From NCBI RefSeq assembly GCF_000426605.1, contig NZ_AUFR01000001.1, positions 310,001-374,000 of the forward strand: a DNA stretch of 64,000 nt, read 5' to 3'. The position numbers and the translations under genes were made by a program. Positions 1 through 9,530 of the stretch are shown in pieces. The stretch's first letter is position 1. Every line of letters starts with the position of its first letter. The stretch comes from Propionibacterium acidifaciens DSM 21887. GTDB taxonomy: Bacteria; Actinomycetota; Actinomycetes; Propionibacteriales; Propionibacteriaceae. The notes beneath the pieces were generated by a model. The model had not been told where the DNA came from. It saw only the letters and a program-made list of their open reading frames with translations, and ran no database searches.

Positions 1-920
1 ACCTCCTCGAGCATGTCGGCGGCCTCCTCCTCGGAGCCGTACAGGTACGGGTAGGCGTCCGGCACGACGCCCTTGACCCACTCGCGGCGCGGCAGGACGC
101 CGATGACGCCGGCCAGCAGCGCCTCCAGGTACTCCAGCGAGTAGGCCTCCTCGCGGGCGGTCGACAGGAAGGCGGTCATGCCGGCCAGGGACTCCCAGTA
201 GTTCTCGCGGCGGCCGAAGACGGGGCCGACATGGGTCCACGAGTGCGAGCTCATGCGCATGGCGGCCATCGAGACGAGCTCCCGCTCGGACAGGCAGGCC
301 TCCATGCGCAGCTTCATGCGGCCGGCGACCTGCGAGACGATCGACATGAAGACCTTGGGCTGCTTGTCGTCCGAGACGTGGATCGTCGGGTAGAGCACGG
401 TGGGCACCTCGGCGACCCGGTGCGCCTGGACGAGGTCGTCGTGGACGCCGGGGTAGAACCACGAGATCGGGGCCCGCTCGCGGATGGCGGGGCTCCCCCA
501 GCGGTGGCACAGCTCGGTGACCTCGCTGGCGGTGCGCTCGCCGGCGCACAGCGTCGGGAAGAGCGCGTAGCTCAGGCCGAGGGCGGCGAAGTTGACCCGG
601 TGGTGGTAATGGCGCGGCGGCAGCCACTGGAGGTTCATGATCTTCGGCTCGGCGCCGTTGCGGTGCAGCACCTGGAAGGTGCCGACGCTGTCCATGACGT
701 CGAGGTTGATGACGAGGTCGGAGACCGGGTCGAGGCTGGTGACGCGCTTGATCTCGAAGCCGTTGGCCCGCTGGTCCTGGTAACCGACCAGGCAGGACCC
801 CGGGAAGATCTTGAGCAGCCGCTCGACGAGGGCGCCGCCGCTGCCCTTGATGGCGAAGTTCCCGTCATCGTCGACCAGCGGCTCGTCGACCAGTGAGCCG
901 TACTTGATGGCGATCGTCAT
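1..920 (-). CDS. Glycosyltransferase-like protein (GT-B fold), partial
   Basis: The frame opens at an ATG (918-920) and stays open to the left edge, so only about 306 N-terminal residues are visible and the C-terminus is missing. The protein begins MTIAIKYGSLVDEPLVDD. Near the visible end the segment AREEAYSLEYLEALLAG, followed by an ADMLEEV-type stretch, matches the nucleotide-sugar binding part of family 4 glycosyltransferases (E-x7-E-like spacing, EALLAG). The donor and acceptor cannot be read from this fragment. It is transcribed in the same direction as the next gene (acetolactate decarboxylase), about 140 bases downstream of that gene's stop, so it may have its own promoter. The family call is moderate; the reading frame is firm because both other strands give only compositional shadows. 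Confidence 0.6.
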   Translation of the reverse strand, partial: MTIAIKYGSLVDEPLVDDDGNFAIKGSGGALVERLLKIFPGSCLVGYQDQRANGFEIKRVTSLDPVSDLVINLDVMDSVGTFQVLHRNGAEPKIMNLQWLPPRHYHHRVNFAALGLSYALFPTLCAGERTASEVTELCHRWGSPAIRERAPISWFYPGVHDDLVQAHRVAEVPTVLYPTIHVSDDKQPKVFMSIVSQVAGRMKLRMEACLSERELVSMAAMRMSSHSWTHVGPVFGRRENYWESLAGMTAFLSTAREEAYSLEYLEALLAGVIGVLPRREWVKGVVPDAYPYLYGSEEEAADMLEE

Positions 921-1058
921 TGTTCTGCACTCCGTTGCTGCGATGGGCCCTGCGGGCCTCGTGGATGGCGGCGCGCCCGGCAGGGCGGCCGCCGACTGCT
1001 CCGGCGCACCGCGGCACCCGTTGTCGGCGGTGCGGGGACAGACCCACTGTAGGGCCGA

Positions 1059-1835
1059 TCACGAGCGGCTGCCAGCGGCCCCCCGGGGGCGCTCGTGGGT
1101 CTCGGCCGCCCGCACCTGGGCGTCCAGGTCGGCGGGCGTCAGGTCGGCCCCGGCGAACGAGTCGGTGAGCGGCAGCGCCACCCGCAGATCGGTGCCGAGG
1201 CAGACCTCGACCAGTCCCCCGGCGATGACGAAGTCCATGACGTGCCCGCCGCGGCTGCGGGCGTCGTCGATGAAGTGCACGTGGCAGCCCGCCACGTTGA
1301 TGCCCTGCTCGAACAGCGGGGTGCGGAAGCCCGCCATGACCCCGCTCGTCCGCTCGTGACGCACGACCCGCTCGGTGGCGGTGGTCTCCGCCATGGGGCG
1401 CCAGGGGCGCTCCTGGCGCTCGACGGTGCGGGTGCTCACCCATTCGAAGTCGCCGCTGATGCGCAGCGCGTACAGGTAGTTCGTCGAGATCATGAGGCGG
1501 TCGATGATCCCGTGGAGCTCGGCGCGGGTGGTCGGCCCGGTGATCTCGTGACTCACGTCGGGCACGAAGTTCGTGACCGTCGCGAAGGGGGTGCGGTCCT
1601 GGAGCCCGGCCCGCTCGACGGCACCGTCGACCCGCATGCGCCACGGCACGGAGTCGGTGATGATCATCTCGCCGTCGAGCGCCTCGAAGGTGCCGATGCC
1701 GAAGTTGCCGTGGCCGAGCAGCTCGGCCAGGGTCATCTCGCCCTCGTAGACGCCGTCGAGCAGGGCGCTCATGAGGCTCGTCTGGAAGACCTCGTGGCGC
1801 ACCAGACGGCGCTGGGCGCTTCGTTCGCCGCTCAT
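1059..1835 (-). CDS. budA: Alpha-acetolactate decarboxylase
   Basis: The 258-residue protein has the length and order of the family: an N-terminal QTSLMSALLDGVYEGEMTL block, GHGNFGIGTF, and the metal-binding segment GCHVHFIDDARSRGGHV with the HxH pair and a later His that bind zinc in known members. The family converts 2-acetolactate to acetoin in the cytoplasm, removing acid and branching off valine synthesis. It starts 6 bases after the hisS stop, so the two are probably cotranscribed, though they share no pathway. No acetolactate synthase or butanediol dehydrogenase is adjacent. The C-terminal 20 residues are polar and unlike the conserved core. Confidence 0.93.
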   Translation of the reverse strand: MSGERSAQRRLVRHEVFQTSLMSALLDGVYEGEMTLAELLGHGNFGIGTFEALDGEMIITDSVPWRMRVDGAVERAGLQDRTPFATVTNFVPDVSHEITGPTTRAELHGIIDRLMISTNYLYALRISGDFEWVSTRTVERQERPWRPMAETTATERVVRHERTSGVMAGFRTPLFEQGINVAGCHVHFIDDARSRGGHVMDFVIAGGLVEVCLGTDLRVALPLTDSFAGADLTPADLDAQVRAAETHERPRGAAGSRS

Positions 1836-1841
1836 CGTCGC

Positions 1842-3173
1842 TCACTCCGCGGGCAGCACGCGCGGATGCAGGTCGACCTCCTCCGGCGTCCAGTCGGCCG
1901 CATCGGCCGGCTGCTGGTCGCCGGAGCGGATGTCCTTGATCTCGCCGACGCGCGGCCCGAACCAGACGAACGGGATGCCGCGCCGGTCCGCGTAACGGAT
2001 CTGCTTGCCGTACTTGTCGGCCCTCGGGGCGACCTCGGTGGGGATGCCGCGCACGCGTAGGACGGCCGCCACGTCGAGGGCCCGGTCGCGGGTCTCCTCG
2101 CTGTCGACGGCCACGAGCACGCAGGTGGGCACGGGGCGCGAGACGACGAACTGCCCGCGGGCCAGCAGGGGCCCGAGCAGACGGGTGACGCCCAGCGAGA
2201 TGCCGACGCCCGGGTGGCTGTTGCGCCCGTCGGAGGCGAGGGAGTCGTAGCGGCCCCCGGAGCTGATGGAGCCCATCGACTCGAAGCCGACGAGCTCGGT
2301 CTCGTAGACGCAGCCGGTGTAGTAGTCCATGCCGCGGGCGATCGACAGATCGGCGCAGAGGCGCCCGGGGACGCGCCGGTTGGCCTCCTCGAGGAGGGTG
2401 ACGAGCTCGGCCAGGCCCTCGTCGAGCAGCTCGTCGGCGACGCCCAGGGCGCGGACCCGGTCGACGAAGCCCGTGTCGTCGCTGCGGATCGTGGCCAGCT
2501 CCACGCACCGCTCGGCGACCCCGGCGTCGAGGCCGAGCTCGTCGACGAGCAGCTGCGCGGTGGCCTGCGCGCCGATCCTGTCGTACTTGTCGACGATCTG
2601 CAGGACGCCCGGCGTGTCCGTCACGCCCAGGCCGCGGTAGAAGCCCTCGGACAGCTTGCGGTTGTTGACGTGCATGAGCACCGGCGGCAGGCCGATGCGC
2701 TCGTGGAGCCGTTCGAGGGCCTCGAGCATGACGAGGGGGACCTCGACATCGTGGTGGGCGGCCAGCTCGCCGCGACCGATGATGTCGATGTCGGCCTGGG
2801 TGAACTCCCGGTAGCGGCCCTCCTGGGGGCGCTCGCCGCGCCAGACCTTCTGGATCTGGTAGCGGCGGAAGGGGAACTGGAGCGCGCCGGAGTGCTCGAG
2901 CACCCAGCGGGCCAGCGGCACGGTGAGGTCGAAGTGCAGGCCCAGCTCGTCCTGGTCGGCCTCGTCGGCGTGGAGCCGGCGCACGACGTAGACCTCCTTG
3001 GTGATCTCCCCCTTGCGGGACAGCTGCGCGAGCGGCTCGACGGCCCGGGTCTCGATGTTGCCGAACCCGTGGAGCTCGAAGGTCTCGCGCAGGGTGTCGA
3101 GAACGGTCTGCTCGACGATCCGCTCGTCGGGCAGGAACTCGGGGAATCCGGACAGCGGCTTGGGACGTGCCAT
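1842..3173 (-). CDS. hisS: Histidyl-tRNA synthetase
   Basis: A 443-residue class II aminoacyl-tRNA synthetase that charges tRNA-His. Motif 2 is visible as the KVWRGERPQEGRYREFTQ-type segment, the histidine A box as RGMDYYTGCVYE, and motif 3 near GVGISLGVTRLL. The C-terminal 90 residues form the anticodon-binding domain (VLVAVDSEE through ADKYGKQIRYADRRGIPFV). The ATG overlaps the stop of the upstream hydrolase gene by one base (TGATG), so translation is probably coupled. The pairing of a glyoxalase II-like gene with hisS is common in actinobacterial genomes. Confidence 0.97.
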   Translation of the reverse strand: MARPKPLSGFPEFLPDERIVEQTVLDTLRETFELHGFGNIETRAVEPLAQLSRKGEITKEVYVVRRLHADEADQDELGLHFDLTVPLARWVLEHSGALQFPFRRYQIQKVWRGERPQEGRYREFTQADIDIIGRGELAAHHDVEVPLVMLEALERLHERIGLPPVLMHVNNRKLSEGFYRGLGVTDTPGVLQIVDKYDRIGAQATAQLLVDELGLDAGVAERCVELATIRSDDTGFVDRVRALGVADELLDEGLAELVTLLEEANRRVPGRLCADLSIARGMDYYTGCVYETELVGFESMGSISSGGRYDSLASDGRNSHPGVGISLGVTRLLGPLLARGQFVVSRPVPTCVLVAVDSEETRDRALDVAAVLRVRGIPTEVAPRADKYGKQIRYADRRGIPFVWFGPRVGEIKDIRSGDQQPADAADWTPEEVDLHPRVLPAE

Positions 3174-3856
3174 CAGCTCAGCGCCTCCACGTAGGCATCG
3201 GTCAGATACGGATTGGTGGCCAGTTCGTCGGCCATCGTGCTGAACGGGCCGTGGCCCGGCAGCACCTGGACCCGGGCCGGCAGCTCGCGGACGACGTCGC
3301 GCAGGCTCGCGCGCATCGCGGGATCGTCACCGGCGGGGAGGTCCGTGCGTCCGATGCTACCGGCGAAGAGGACGTCGCCGGTGAACGCGACCTCATCGTC
3401 CCCCGTGCTGGTGCGCAGCAGCACCGAACCGGGCGTGTGGCCGGGCGCCGGCAGCACCGTGAGGCGGAGCCCGCCGATGCTCAACGGCCGGGACGGGTCG
3501 TAGAGCTCGACGCGGCGGGGCTCGGCCGGCGGCCCGGGCAGCAGGGCCACGAGCTGGGCGGCGAGCTCCGGCGAGAGCGCCAGCTCGGGCCTGGTGAGCA
3601 GCACCCGGTCGGCCGCCGAGACGAGGACGGGGGCGTCGTGGGCGTCGGCGAGACGGGCCGCCTCGGCGCAGTGGTCGATGTGACCGTGGGTGAGCAGGAC
3701 GCCCGCCAGGCCGAGGCCGTGCTCGGCCAGGGCGCGCTCGACCGTCTCGCTCGCGCCCAGCGGCGCGTCGATGACGATCCCCCGGTCGCCCCCGTCCGGC
3801 GCGAGGAGATAGCAGTTGTTCTGCAGCGGGCCGGCCACGAAGTAGGCGATGAACAC
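3173..3856 (-). CDS. Metallo-beta-lactamase fold hydrolase (glyoxalase II-like)
   Basis: About 227 residues with the zinc-binding THGHIDH motif, PGHTPGS, a GD segment (FTGDVLFAGSIGRTDLP) and the final PGHGPFS, the order seen in hydroxyacylglutathione hydrolase-type enzymes. Actinobacteria generally lack glutathione, so the thioester substrate is not known. I chose the GTG at 3854-3856 (VFIAYFVAGPL): the upstream ATG at 3889 would run across the start of the divergent DUF349 gene. The conserved YFVAGPLQNNCYLL start of the family fits this choice. It precedes hisS with a one-base overlap. Confidence 0.85.
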   Translation of the reverse strand: MFIAYFVAGPLQNNCYLLAPDGGDRGIVIDAPLGASETVERALAEHGLGLAGVLLTHGHIDHCAEAARLADAHDAPVLVSAADRVLLTRPELALSPELAAQLVALLPGPPAEPRRVELYDPSRPLSIGGLRLTVLPAPGHTPGSVLLRTSTGDDEVAFTGDVLFAGSIGRTDLPAGDDPAMRASLRDVVRELPARVQVLPGHGPFSTMADELATNPYLTDAYVEALS

Positions 3857-3887
3857 AAGCGCCAGCCTATCGGGCAAGATAAAGAGC

Positions 3888-5132
3888 ATGAGCGAAACAC
3901 CGAGCCCGACGAATCACGGTCGCGTCGACGCCGATGGGACCGTCTACGTGATCACCTCCGCCGGTGAGCGCCGCGTCGGTCAAGTCCCCGACGTCAGCCC
4001 CGACGAGGCCATGGCCTTCTTCGTGCGCCGCTACGAGGCGCTGAGCACCGAGGTGAACCTGCTCAGGCAGCGCATCGTCTCCGGCTCGGTGAGTCCCGAC
4101 GAGGCCCGCAGGCAGATCAGGACTCTGCGCACGAACATCCTCGAGGCGAACGCCGTGGGCGACCTCGACGCCCTGGCCGCCAGCCTCGACGGAGTGGCCC
4201 CCGTTCTCGAGACGAAGGCCGCCGAGCGCCGCGAGGCCCGCGCCCGCCAGCACGAGGAGACGAGGGCGGCGAAGGAGGAGATGGTGGCCGAGGCCGAGCG
4301 TCTGGCCGCCGGCAATGACTGGCGCGGCGGCGTCAACCGCTTCCGCGCCCTGCTCGAGCAGTGGAAGGCGCTCCCCCGCATTGACCGGACCACCGACGAC
4401 GAGCTGTGGCACCGCTTCAGCTCGGCCCGCACCACCTACACCCGCCGCCGCAAGGCCCAGTTCGCGCAGCAGGCCGAGCACCGCGAGGCGGCCCGCCGGA
4501 CCAAGGAGCGGATCATCGCCGAGGCCGAGAGGCTCTCGACGAGCACCGACTGGGGCCCCACCGCCCATGCCTTCCGCGAGCTCATGACCCAGTGGAAGGC
4601 CGCCGGCCCCGCCCCGCGCGAGGTCGACGACGAGCTGTGGAAGCGCTTCCGGGGACTCCAGGACGTCTTCTTCGACGCCCGCAACGAGGTCTTCCGCAAG
4701 CAGGACGCCGAGTTCGAGGAGAACCTCGCCGCCAAGCAGGCCCTGCTCGACGAGGCGGAGCGGACGATCCTGCCGGTCACCGACGTCGAGCGGGCCCGCC
4801 ACCAGCTGCGGGCCTTCCTCGAGCGCTTCAACGCCCACGGCAAGGTGCCGCGCGAGGCCATCCGCACCGTCGACGGTCGGGTCCGGGCCCTGGAGCAGGC
4901 CGTCAAGCAGGCCGAGGAGGCCGAGTGGAGGCGCACCGACCCGCAGGCCCGCGAACGGGCCGCCGACACGGTGGCCATGCTCACCTCGCAGATCGACAAG
5001 CTGACCGCCCAGGCCGAGGCCGCCGAAGCGCGCGACGACACGCGGGAAGCGGGCCAGTTGCGCGACTCGATCAGCACCTACCGGGGCTGGCTGGACCAGG
5101 CCCAGAAGACGCTCGACGAGTTCAGCGCCTGA
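3888..5132 (+). CDS. DUF349 coiled-coil protein
   Basis: A 414-residue, highly charged, mostly helical protein. Three DUF349 repeats can be followed, each with a W-x-x-F or W-K-x-L core: around GNDWRGGVNRFRALLEQWKAL, the STDWGPTAHAFRELMTQWK unit, and the DVERARHQLRAFLERFN unit. The C-terminal 70 residues are a coiled coil rich in Ala, Glu and Gln. Family members are widespread in Actinobacteria and Bacteroidetes, but the function is not established. ATG 3888 is chosen because the protein then starts MSETPSPTNHG; an earlier in-frame ATG at 3849 lies inside the divergent gene. It is the only plus-strand gene in the first 20 kb and ends tail to tail with relA. Confidence 0.85.
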   Translation: MSETPSPTNHGRVDADGTVYVITSAGERRVGQVPDVSPDEAMAFFVRRYEALSTEVNLLRQRIVSGSVSPDEARRQIRTLRTNILEANAVGDLDALAASLDGVAPVLETKAAERREARARQHEETRAAKEEMVAEAERLAAGNDWRGGVNRFRALLEQWKALPRIDRTTDDELWHRFSSARTTYTRRRKAQFAQQAEHREAARRTKERIIAEAERLSTSTDWGPTAHAFRELMTQWKAAGPAPREVDDELWKRFRGLQDVFFDARNEVFRKQDAEFEENLAAKQALLDEAERTILPVTDVERARHQLRAFLERFNAHGKVPREAIRTVDGRVRALEQAVKQAEEAEWRRTDPQARERAADTVAMLTSQIDKLTAQAEAAEARDDTREAGQLRDSISTYRGWLDQAQKTLDEFSA

Positions 5133-5136
5133 GGCC

Positions 5137-5172
5137 GCGCGCAGGGGCCCCGGGACGGCCCGGCCTGCGCGC
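5137..5172. terminator. Bidirectional hairpin terminator between DUF349 gene and relA
   Basis: Perfect 9-base arms GCGCGCAGG (5137-5145) and CCTGCGCGC (5164-5172) sit in the 41-base gap between two convergent genes. There is no T tract, as is usual in high-GC actinobacteria. Position and symmetry support termination for both genes. Confidence 0.65.
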
Positions 5173-5173
5173 G

Positions 5174-7543
5174 TCACTGCTTCAGGCGGTACGCGTCGTA
5201 GACGCCCGAGACCTTCCGGATCGTCGCCATGACGTGGTGCAGGTGCACGGGGTCGCTCGACTCGAAGGTGAGCCTGATCTTCGCCAGGTGGTCCTTGGTG
5301 ACGTTGACCGCCGCCGAGGTGATGTTGACCTGCTGATCGGCCAGGGTGCGGGTGATGTCGGCTAGCGTGCCGGGGCGGTCGAGCGCCTCGACCTGGATGC
5401 TGACCAGGTAGCCGCTGGAGACGTCCGGCGCCCAGCTGACCTCGACGATGCGCTCGGGGTGCGTCAGCAGGTTCGCGGCGTTGGTGCAGTCGCGGCGGTG
5501 CACCGAGACGCCCTGCTCGCGCGTGACGAAGCCGAGGATCTCGTCGCCGGGCATCGGGGTGCAGCACTTGGCGAGCTTGACCCACATGTCGGCGTCGCCC
5601 TTGACGACGACGCCGGTGGTGCCCCTGCCGGCCCGATGCCGGCGCCGTTCCCCCTCGACCTTGGGAAGGATCGCCGCCTCCTCGAGGCCCTCCCCGACGG
5701 CCTCCTCCATCCCGCCCTCGGCGGCGATGAGGCGCGCGACGGCGCCGGGGGCGCCCACGTTGCCCTCGCCGATCGCCGCGTAGAGCGAGTCGACGTCGGG
5801 CAGCCGGAAGCTGTCGGCCACCTCGGTGAGGTGCTCGATGGTGAGCAGGCGCTGCACCGGCACGCCGGCGCGGCGCAGCTGCTTGGCGAGCGCGTCCTTG
5901 CCCCGGTCGATGGCCTCCTCGCGGCGCTCGCGGGTGAAGTAGGAGCGGATCTTGCTCTTGGCCCGCGGGCTCACGACGAAGTTCAGCCAGTCGCGGCTGG
6001 GGCCGGCGTTCTCGGCCTTCGAGGTGAGGATCTCGACGAGGTCCCCGTTCGACAGCTTGGACTCGAGCGGGACCAGCTTGCCGTTGACGCGGGCGCCGAT
6101 GCAGTGGTGACCGACCTCGGTGTGGATCGAGTAGGCCAGGTCGACCGGCGTGGAGCCCTGCGGCAGGGCCAGTACGTCGCCCTTCGGGGTGAAGACGTAG
6201 ACCTCGGAGGTGGCCAACTCGAAGCGGAGGGTGTCGAGGAACTCCTCGGGGTCCTTCTCCTCCCGCGTCCACTGGTTGAGCTGGTGCACCCAGGCCAGGT
6301 CGGTGCCCTCGGGGTCGACATTGCCGCTGGCCTTGTTGGGGTGCTCCTTGTACTTCCAGTGGGCCGCAACGCCGTACTCGGCGCGGCGGTGCATGTCGTG
6401 GGTGCGGATCTGGAACTCGACCGGGTGCATGTCGGGGCCCATGACCGTCGTGTGCAACGACTGGTACATGTTGAACTTCGGCATGGCGATGTAGTCCTTG
6501 AAGCGGCCGGGCAGCGGGTTCCAGTGCGTGTGGATGACGCCGAGCACCGCGTAGCAGTCGCGGACCGTGTCGACGAGGATGCGCAGACCGACCAGGTCGT
6601 AGATGTCGTTGAAGTCGCGGCCCCGCACGACCATCTTCTGGTAGATCGAGTAGTAGTGCTTCGGGCGGCCGTAGACGACGGCCCCGCCCAGCCCGGCCTC
6701 CCCCAGGTAGTCCTTGACGAGGTCGATGACCTCGCGCAGCTGCTGTTCGCGCTTGGGGGCGGCCTGGGCCACCAGGCGCACGATCTCGTCGTAGACCTTG
6801 GGCTGGAGGGTCGAGAAGCACAGGTCCTCGAGCTCCCACTTGATGGCGTTCATGCCGAGCCGGTGGGCCAGGGGCGCATAGATCTCGAGGGTCTCGCGGG
6901 CGATGCGGTTCTGCTTGTCGGGGCGCAGGAAGCCGAGGGTGCGCATGTTGTGCAGGCGGTCGGCCAGCTTGATGACGAGGACGCGGATGTCGCGGCTCAT
7001 CGCGATGACCATCTTCCGGACGGTCTCGGCCTTCGCGGAGGCGCCGTACTGCACCTTGTCGAGCTTGGTGACCCCGTCGACGAGTGCGGCGATCGTCTCG
7101 CCGAAGTCGGCCGTGAGCTGCTCGAGCGTGTAGCTGGTGTCCTCGACGGTGTCGTGGAGCAGGGCCGCGCACAGCGTCGGTTCGGTCATGCCCAGCTCGG
7201 CGAGGATCGTCGCGACGGCGAGCGGATGGGTGATGTAGGGATCGCCGCTCTTGCGCGTCTGGCCTCGGTGGTAGTGCTCGGCGGTGCGGTAGGCGCGCTC
7301 GATCATGCCCAGGTCGGCCTTCGGGTGGTTGACCCGTACGACCGAGAAGAGCGGGTCGAGCACCGCCAGCTGCGGGTTCTTGGAGCTCGCGCCGAGCCGG
7401 GCGATGCGCTGGCGCATGCGGCGCCTCGGCTGCTCGGGGCCCGAGTTCACCCGTTCCAGCGCGCCGACGGAGACCGGGGACGAGGGTGCTCCGTTCTCGC
7501 CCCGGCCGTAGGGCCCGTAGACTCCCTCGCTCCCGCTCGTCAT
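5174..7543 (-). CDS. relA: (p)ppGpp synthetase/hydrolase, RelA/SpoT family
   Basis: A 789-residue bifunctional alarmone enzyme of the long RSH type. The HD hydrolase domain carries the HDTVED motif within [17 protein letters not shown]. It is followed by the synthetase domain ([38 protein letters not shown]), a TGS domain ([19 protein letters not shown]), a helical region and a C-terminal ACT domain ([21 protein letters not shown]). Because the HD residues are intact the protein should both make and degrade (p)ppGpp. ATG 7543 starts [18 protein letters not shown]; longer frames upstream have no family support. A TAAGAT hexamer on the minus strand at 7575-7580 is a possible -10 box. It lies downstream of apt in the same direction. 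Confidence 0.97.
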   Translation of the reverse strand: MTSGSEGVYGPYGRGENGAPSSPVSVGALERVNSGPEQPRRRMRQRIARLGASSKNPQLAVLDPLFSVVRVNHPKADLGMIERAYRTAEHYHRGQTRKSGDPYITHPLAVATILAELGMTEPTLCAALLHDTVEDTSYTLEQLTADFGETIAALVDGVTKLDKVQYGASAKAETVRKMVIAMSRDIRVLVIKLADRLHNMRTLGFLRPDKQNRIARETLEIYAPLAHRLGMNAIKWELEDLCFSTLQPKVYDEIVRLVAQAAPKREQQLREVIDLVKDYLGEAGLGGAVVYGRPKHYYSIYQKMVVRGRDFNDIYDLVGLRILVDTVRDCYAVLGVIHTHWNPLPGRFKDYIAMPKFNMYQSLHTTVMGPDMHPVEFQIRTHDMHRRAEYGVAAHWKYKEHPNKASGNVDPEGTDLAWVHQLNQWTREEKDPEEFLDTLRFELATSEVYVFTPKGDVLALPQGSTPVDLAYSIHTEVGHHCIGARVNGKLVPLESKLSNGDLVEILTSKAENAGPSRDWLNFVVSPRAKSKIRSYFTRERREEAIDRGKDALAKQLRRAGVPVQRLLTIEHLTEVADSFRLPDVDSLYAAIGEGNVGAPGAVARLIAAEGGMEEAVGEGLEEAAILPKVEGERRRHRAGRGTTGVVVKGDADMWVKLAKCCTPMPGDEILGFVTREQGVSVHRRDCTNAANLLTHPERIVEVSWAPDVSSGYLVSIQVEALDRPGTLADITRTLADQQVNITSAAVNVTKDHLAKIRLTFESSDPVHLHHVMATIRKVSGVYDAYRLKQ

Positions 7544-7643
7544 GGTGAAGCCCCTTCGCTGTCTCGGTGCGCCAATCTTAGTGCGACGACGGGACGGCCC
7601 CGCGTACGCCGCCGCCGGGGCGCCCCGGGTCCGGACAGCGGGT

Positions 7644-8186
7644 TCAGAAGGCCAGCAGCGAAGAGAACGAATCAACGCCCTGGGCGGCGAGGTGCTCCCG
7701 TCCCCCCAGGTCCTTGAGTTCGAGGACGGTCTCGGTGTGGGCCAGGACCGCCCCCTCGCGCAGCACGAGCCGGGCGGCCGCGCCGAGGGTGCCGCCGGTG
7801 GCGAGCAGGTCGTCGATGAGCAGCACCCGCTGGCCCGGCTCGAGGGCGTCCTGGTGGATGCTCAGCGAGCTGGAGCCGTACTCGAGGTCGAAGCTCTCCT
7901 CGTAGACGGGCGCGGGCAGCTTGCCAGGCTTGCGGATCGGCACGAAGCCGATGCCCAGCCGGACGGCGATCGGGGCGCCGAACAGGAAGCCGCGCGAGTC
8001 GACGCCGGCCACGACGTCGACCGGGCGGGGGATCCGGTCGACGAGCTCGTCGATCGTCTCGCCGAGGCCCACCGGATCGGCCATGAGCGGGGTGATGTCG
8101 CGGAAGACGATGCCCGGCCTGGGGAAGTCTGGGACCGTGCGGACGAGCGCCTCAATACGGTCGACCCTGGTCTGGTTCGCTGCCAT
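7644..8186 (-). CDS. apt: Adenine phosphoribosyltransferase
   Basis: A 180-residue purine salvage enzyme joining adenine and PRPP to give AMP. The PRPP-binding motif reads [13 protein letters not shown], and the adenine-site region [15 protein letters not shown] matches the family N-terminus. Its stop is followed by about 100 bases before relA, and it starts 3 bases after secF ends, so it is the last gene of the secD-secF-apt group. The apt/relA pairing is a conserved actinobacterial arrangement. Confidence 0.96.
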   Translation of the reverse strand: MAANQTRVDRIEALVRTVPDFPRPGIVFRDITPLMADPVGLGETIDELVDRIPRPVDVVAGVDSRGFLFGAPIAVRLGIGFVPIRKPGKLPAPVYEESFDLEYGSSSLSIHQDALEPGQRVLLIDDLLATGGTLGAAARLVLREGAVLAHTETVLELKDLGGREHLAAQGVDSFSSLLAF

Positions 8187-8189
8187 CGG

Positions 8190-9530
8190 TCATTTCTTCC
8201 GCTGGGAGCGGGTGGTGCGGGTCGGCTGGGCGCGGCCCGCCGAGTTCCGCCGATCGAGCCCCGAGCCGCCGGACCGGCGGGTCCGGCCCTGCTTCCCGGA
8301 CGATCCGCTCCGCCCGCCGCCGGTCCCCCGGGCCTTCCTCTCGTCTGCGCGGGACTTCCTCTCGTCGGCGCGGGTCCGCTCCCCATCATCGGTACGGGGC
8401 CGCTCCTCGTCGGTCGTGAAGGGCGCGGAGTCCTCGCTCACGGTGGCCGCGCTGACGGTCCCGTCCACCTCGGTCGTGGCGATGGTGACGCGGGTCCTGC
8501 TCCGCTTGGCGCGATTGGCGAGGGCGGCGCGGTGCTTGACCATGTCGGGCTGGTGCTCGCGCAGCTGGCTGAACAGCGGCGTGGCGATGAAGATCGACGA
8601 GTAGGCGCCGGTCACCATGCCGAGCAGCAGCGCCAGGCCGAGATCGGCGAGGGGACCGTCACCGCCCATGAAGACGACGCCGGCGACGAGCAGGGCCAGG
8701 ACCGGCAGGACGCCGAGCAGGGTCGTGTTGATCGACCGGACGAGCACGTCGTTGATGGCGCTGTTCGCCGCCTGCGAGAAGGTGCGCCCCTGCTTGGTGA
8801 TGTCCGTCGTGTTCTCGCGCACCTTGTCGAAGACGACCACCGTGTCGTAGAGCGAGTAGCCGAGGATCGTGAGCAGGCCGATGAGCGTGGCCGGCGTGAA
8901 GGTGAAGCCGATGAGGGCGTAGAGGCCGACGGTGATGACGAGGTCGTGGGCCAGCGCGATGAGCGCCGACACCGACATCCGCCAGTTCCGGAAGAAGATC
9001 CAGATCATCACGCCGACGAGGACGAGGAAGACGACGAGCGCCTGGATGGCCTTCACCGTGATCTGGGAGCCCCACGAGGGCCCGATGAGCTGGTAGTTGA
9101 TGCTCTCGGAGGAGACGCCGACCTGCTCGGCGAGCGCCTGGCGCATCTGGACGACCTCGTCGGTCGACAGGCTGCGGGTCTGGACGCGGACCGAGCCGCC
9201 GCCGACCGTGGTCACCTGCGCGTCGGAGACATCGGACACGCCCGAGCCCTCGGCGGCCGAGCGGATCCGCCCGACGGTGCCGTCGTCGACCTGGGAGACC
9301 GGCACGGTGAAGACCGAGCCGCCCTTGAACTCGATGCCGAGGTTCAGACCGCGGACCGCGATGGCCAGGAACGAGACGACGATCATCGCGATGGCGATGG
9401 TGTACCAGAGCCTGCGGCGGCCCACGAAGTCGATGGAGAACCGACTGGTGTAGAGCTTGTGGAAGAAGCCGTTTCCGGAGGCCTTCTCGGAGGTCCTCGG
9501 CGCATCCTTCGTCGCTGCGGCGGTGCTCAT
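8190..9530 (-). CDS. secF: Protein translocase subunit SecF
   Basis: A 446-residue inner-membrane component that works with SecD to drive export through SecYEG using the proton gradient. The family signature GIEFKGG follows the first membrane segment; a periplasmic domain of about 120 residues precedes a cluster of five helices with the ILGYSLYDTVVVFDKVREN motif. The C-terminal 110 residues are a polar, Arg/Ser-rich tail common in actinobacterial SecF. The ATG at 9530 overlaps the secD stop by one base (TGATG), indicating coupled translation. Confidence 0.96.
   Translation of the reverse strand: MSTAAATKDAPRTSEKASGNGFFHKLYTSRFSIDFVGRRRLWYTIAIAMIVVSFLAIAVRGLNLGIEFKGGSVFTVPVSQVDDGTVGRIRSAAEGSGVSDVSDAQVTTVGGGSVRVQTRSLSTDEVVQMRQALAEQVGVSSESINYQLIGPSWGSQITVKAIQALVVFLVLVGVMIWIFFRNWRMSVSALIALAHDLVITVGLYALIGFTFTPATLIGLLTILGYSLYDTVVVFDKVRENTTDITKQGRTFSQAANSAINDVLVRSINTTLLGVLPVLALLVAGVVFMGGDGPLADLGLALLLGMVTGAYSSIFIATPLFSQLREHQPDMVKHRAALANRAKRSRTRVTIATTEVDGTVSAATVSEDSAPFTTDEERPRTDDGERTRADERKSRADERKARGTGGGRSGSSGKQGRTRRSGGSGLDRRNSAGRAQPTRTTRSQRKK

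Noticed and set aside
231-896. Plus-strand frame of 221 codons opposite the glycosyltransferase gene
   Set aside because: It is rich in Gly, Ala, Arg, Asp and Val as expected for an antisense shadow in high-GC DNA, and the minus-strand frame has a recognisable protein.
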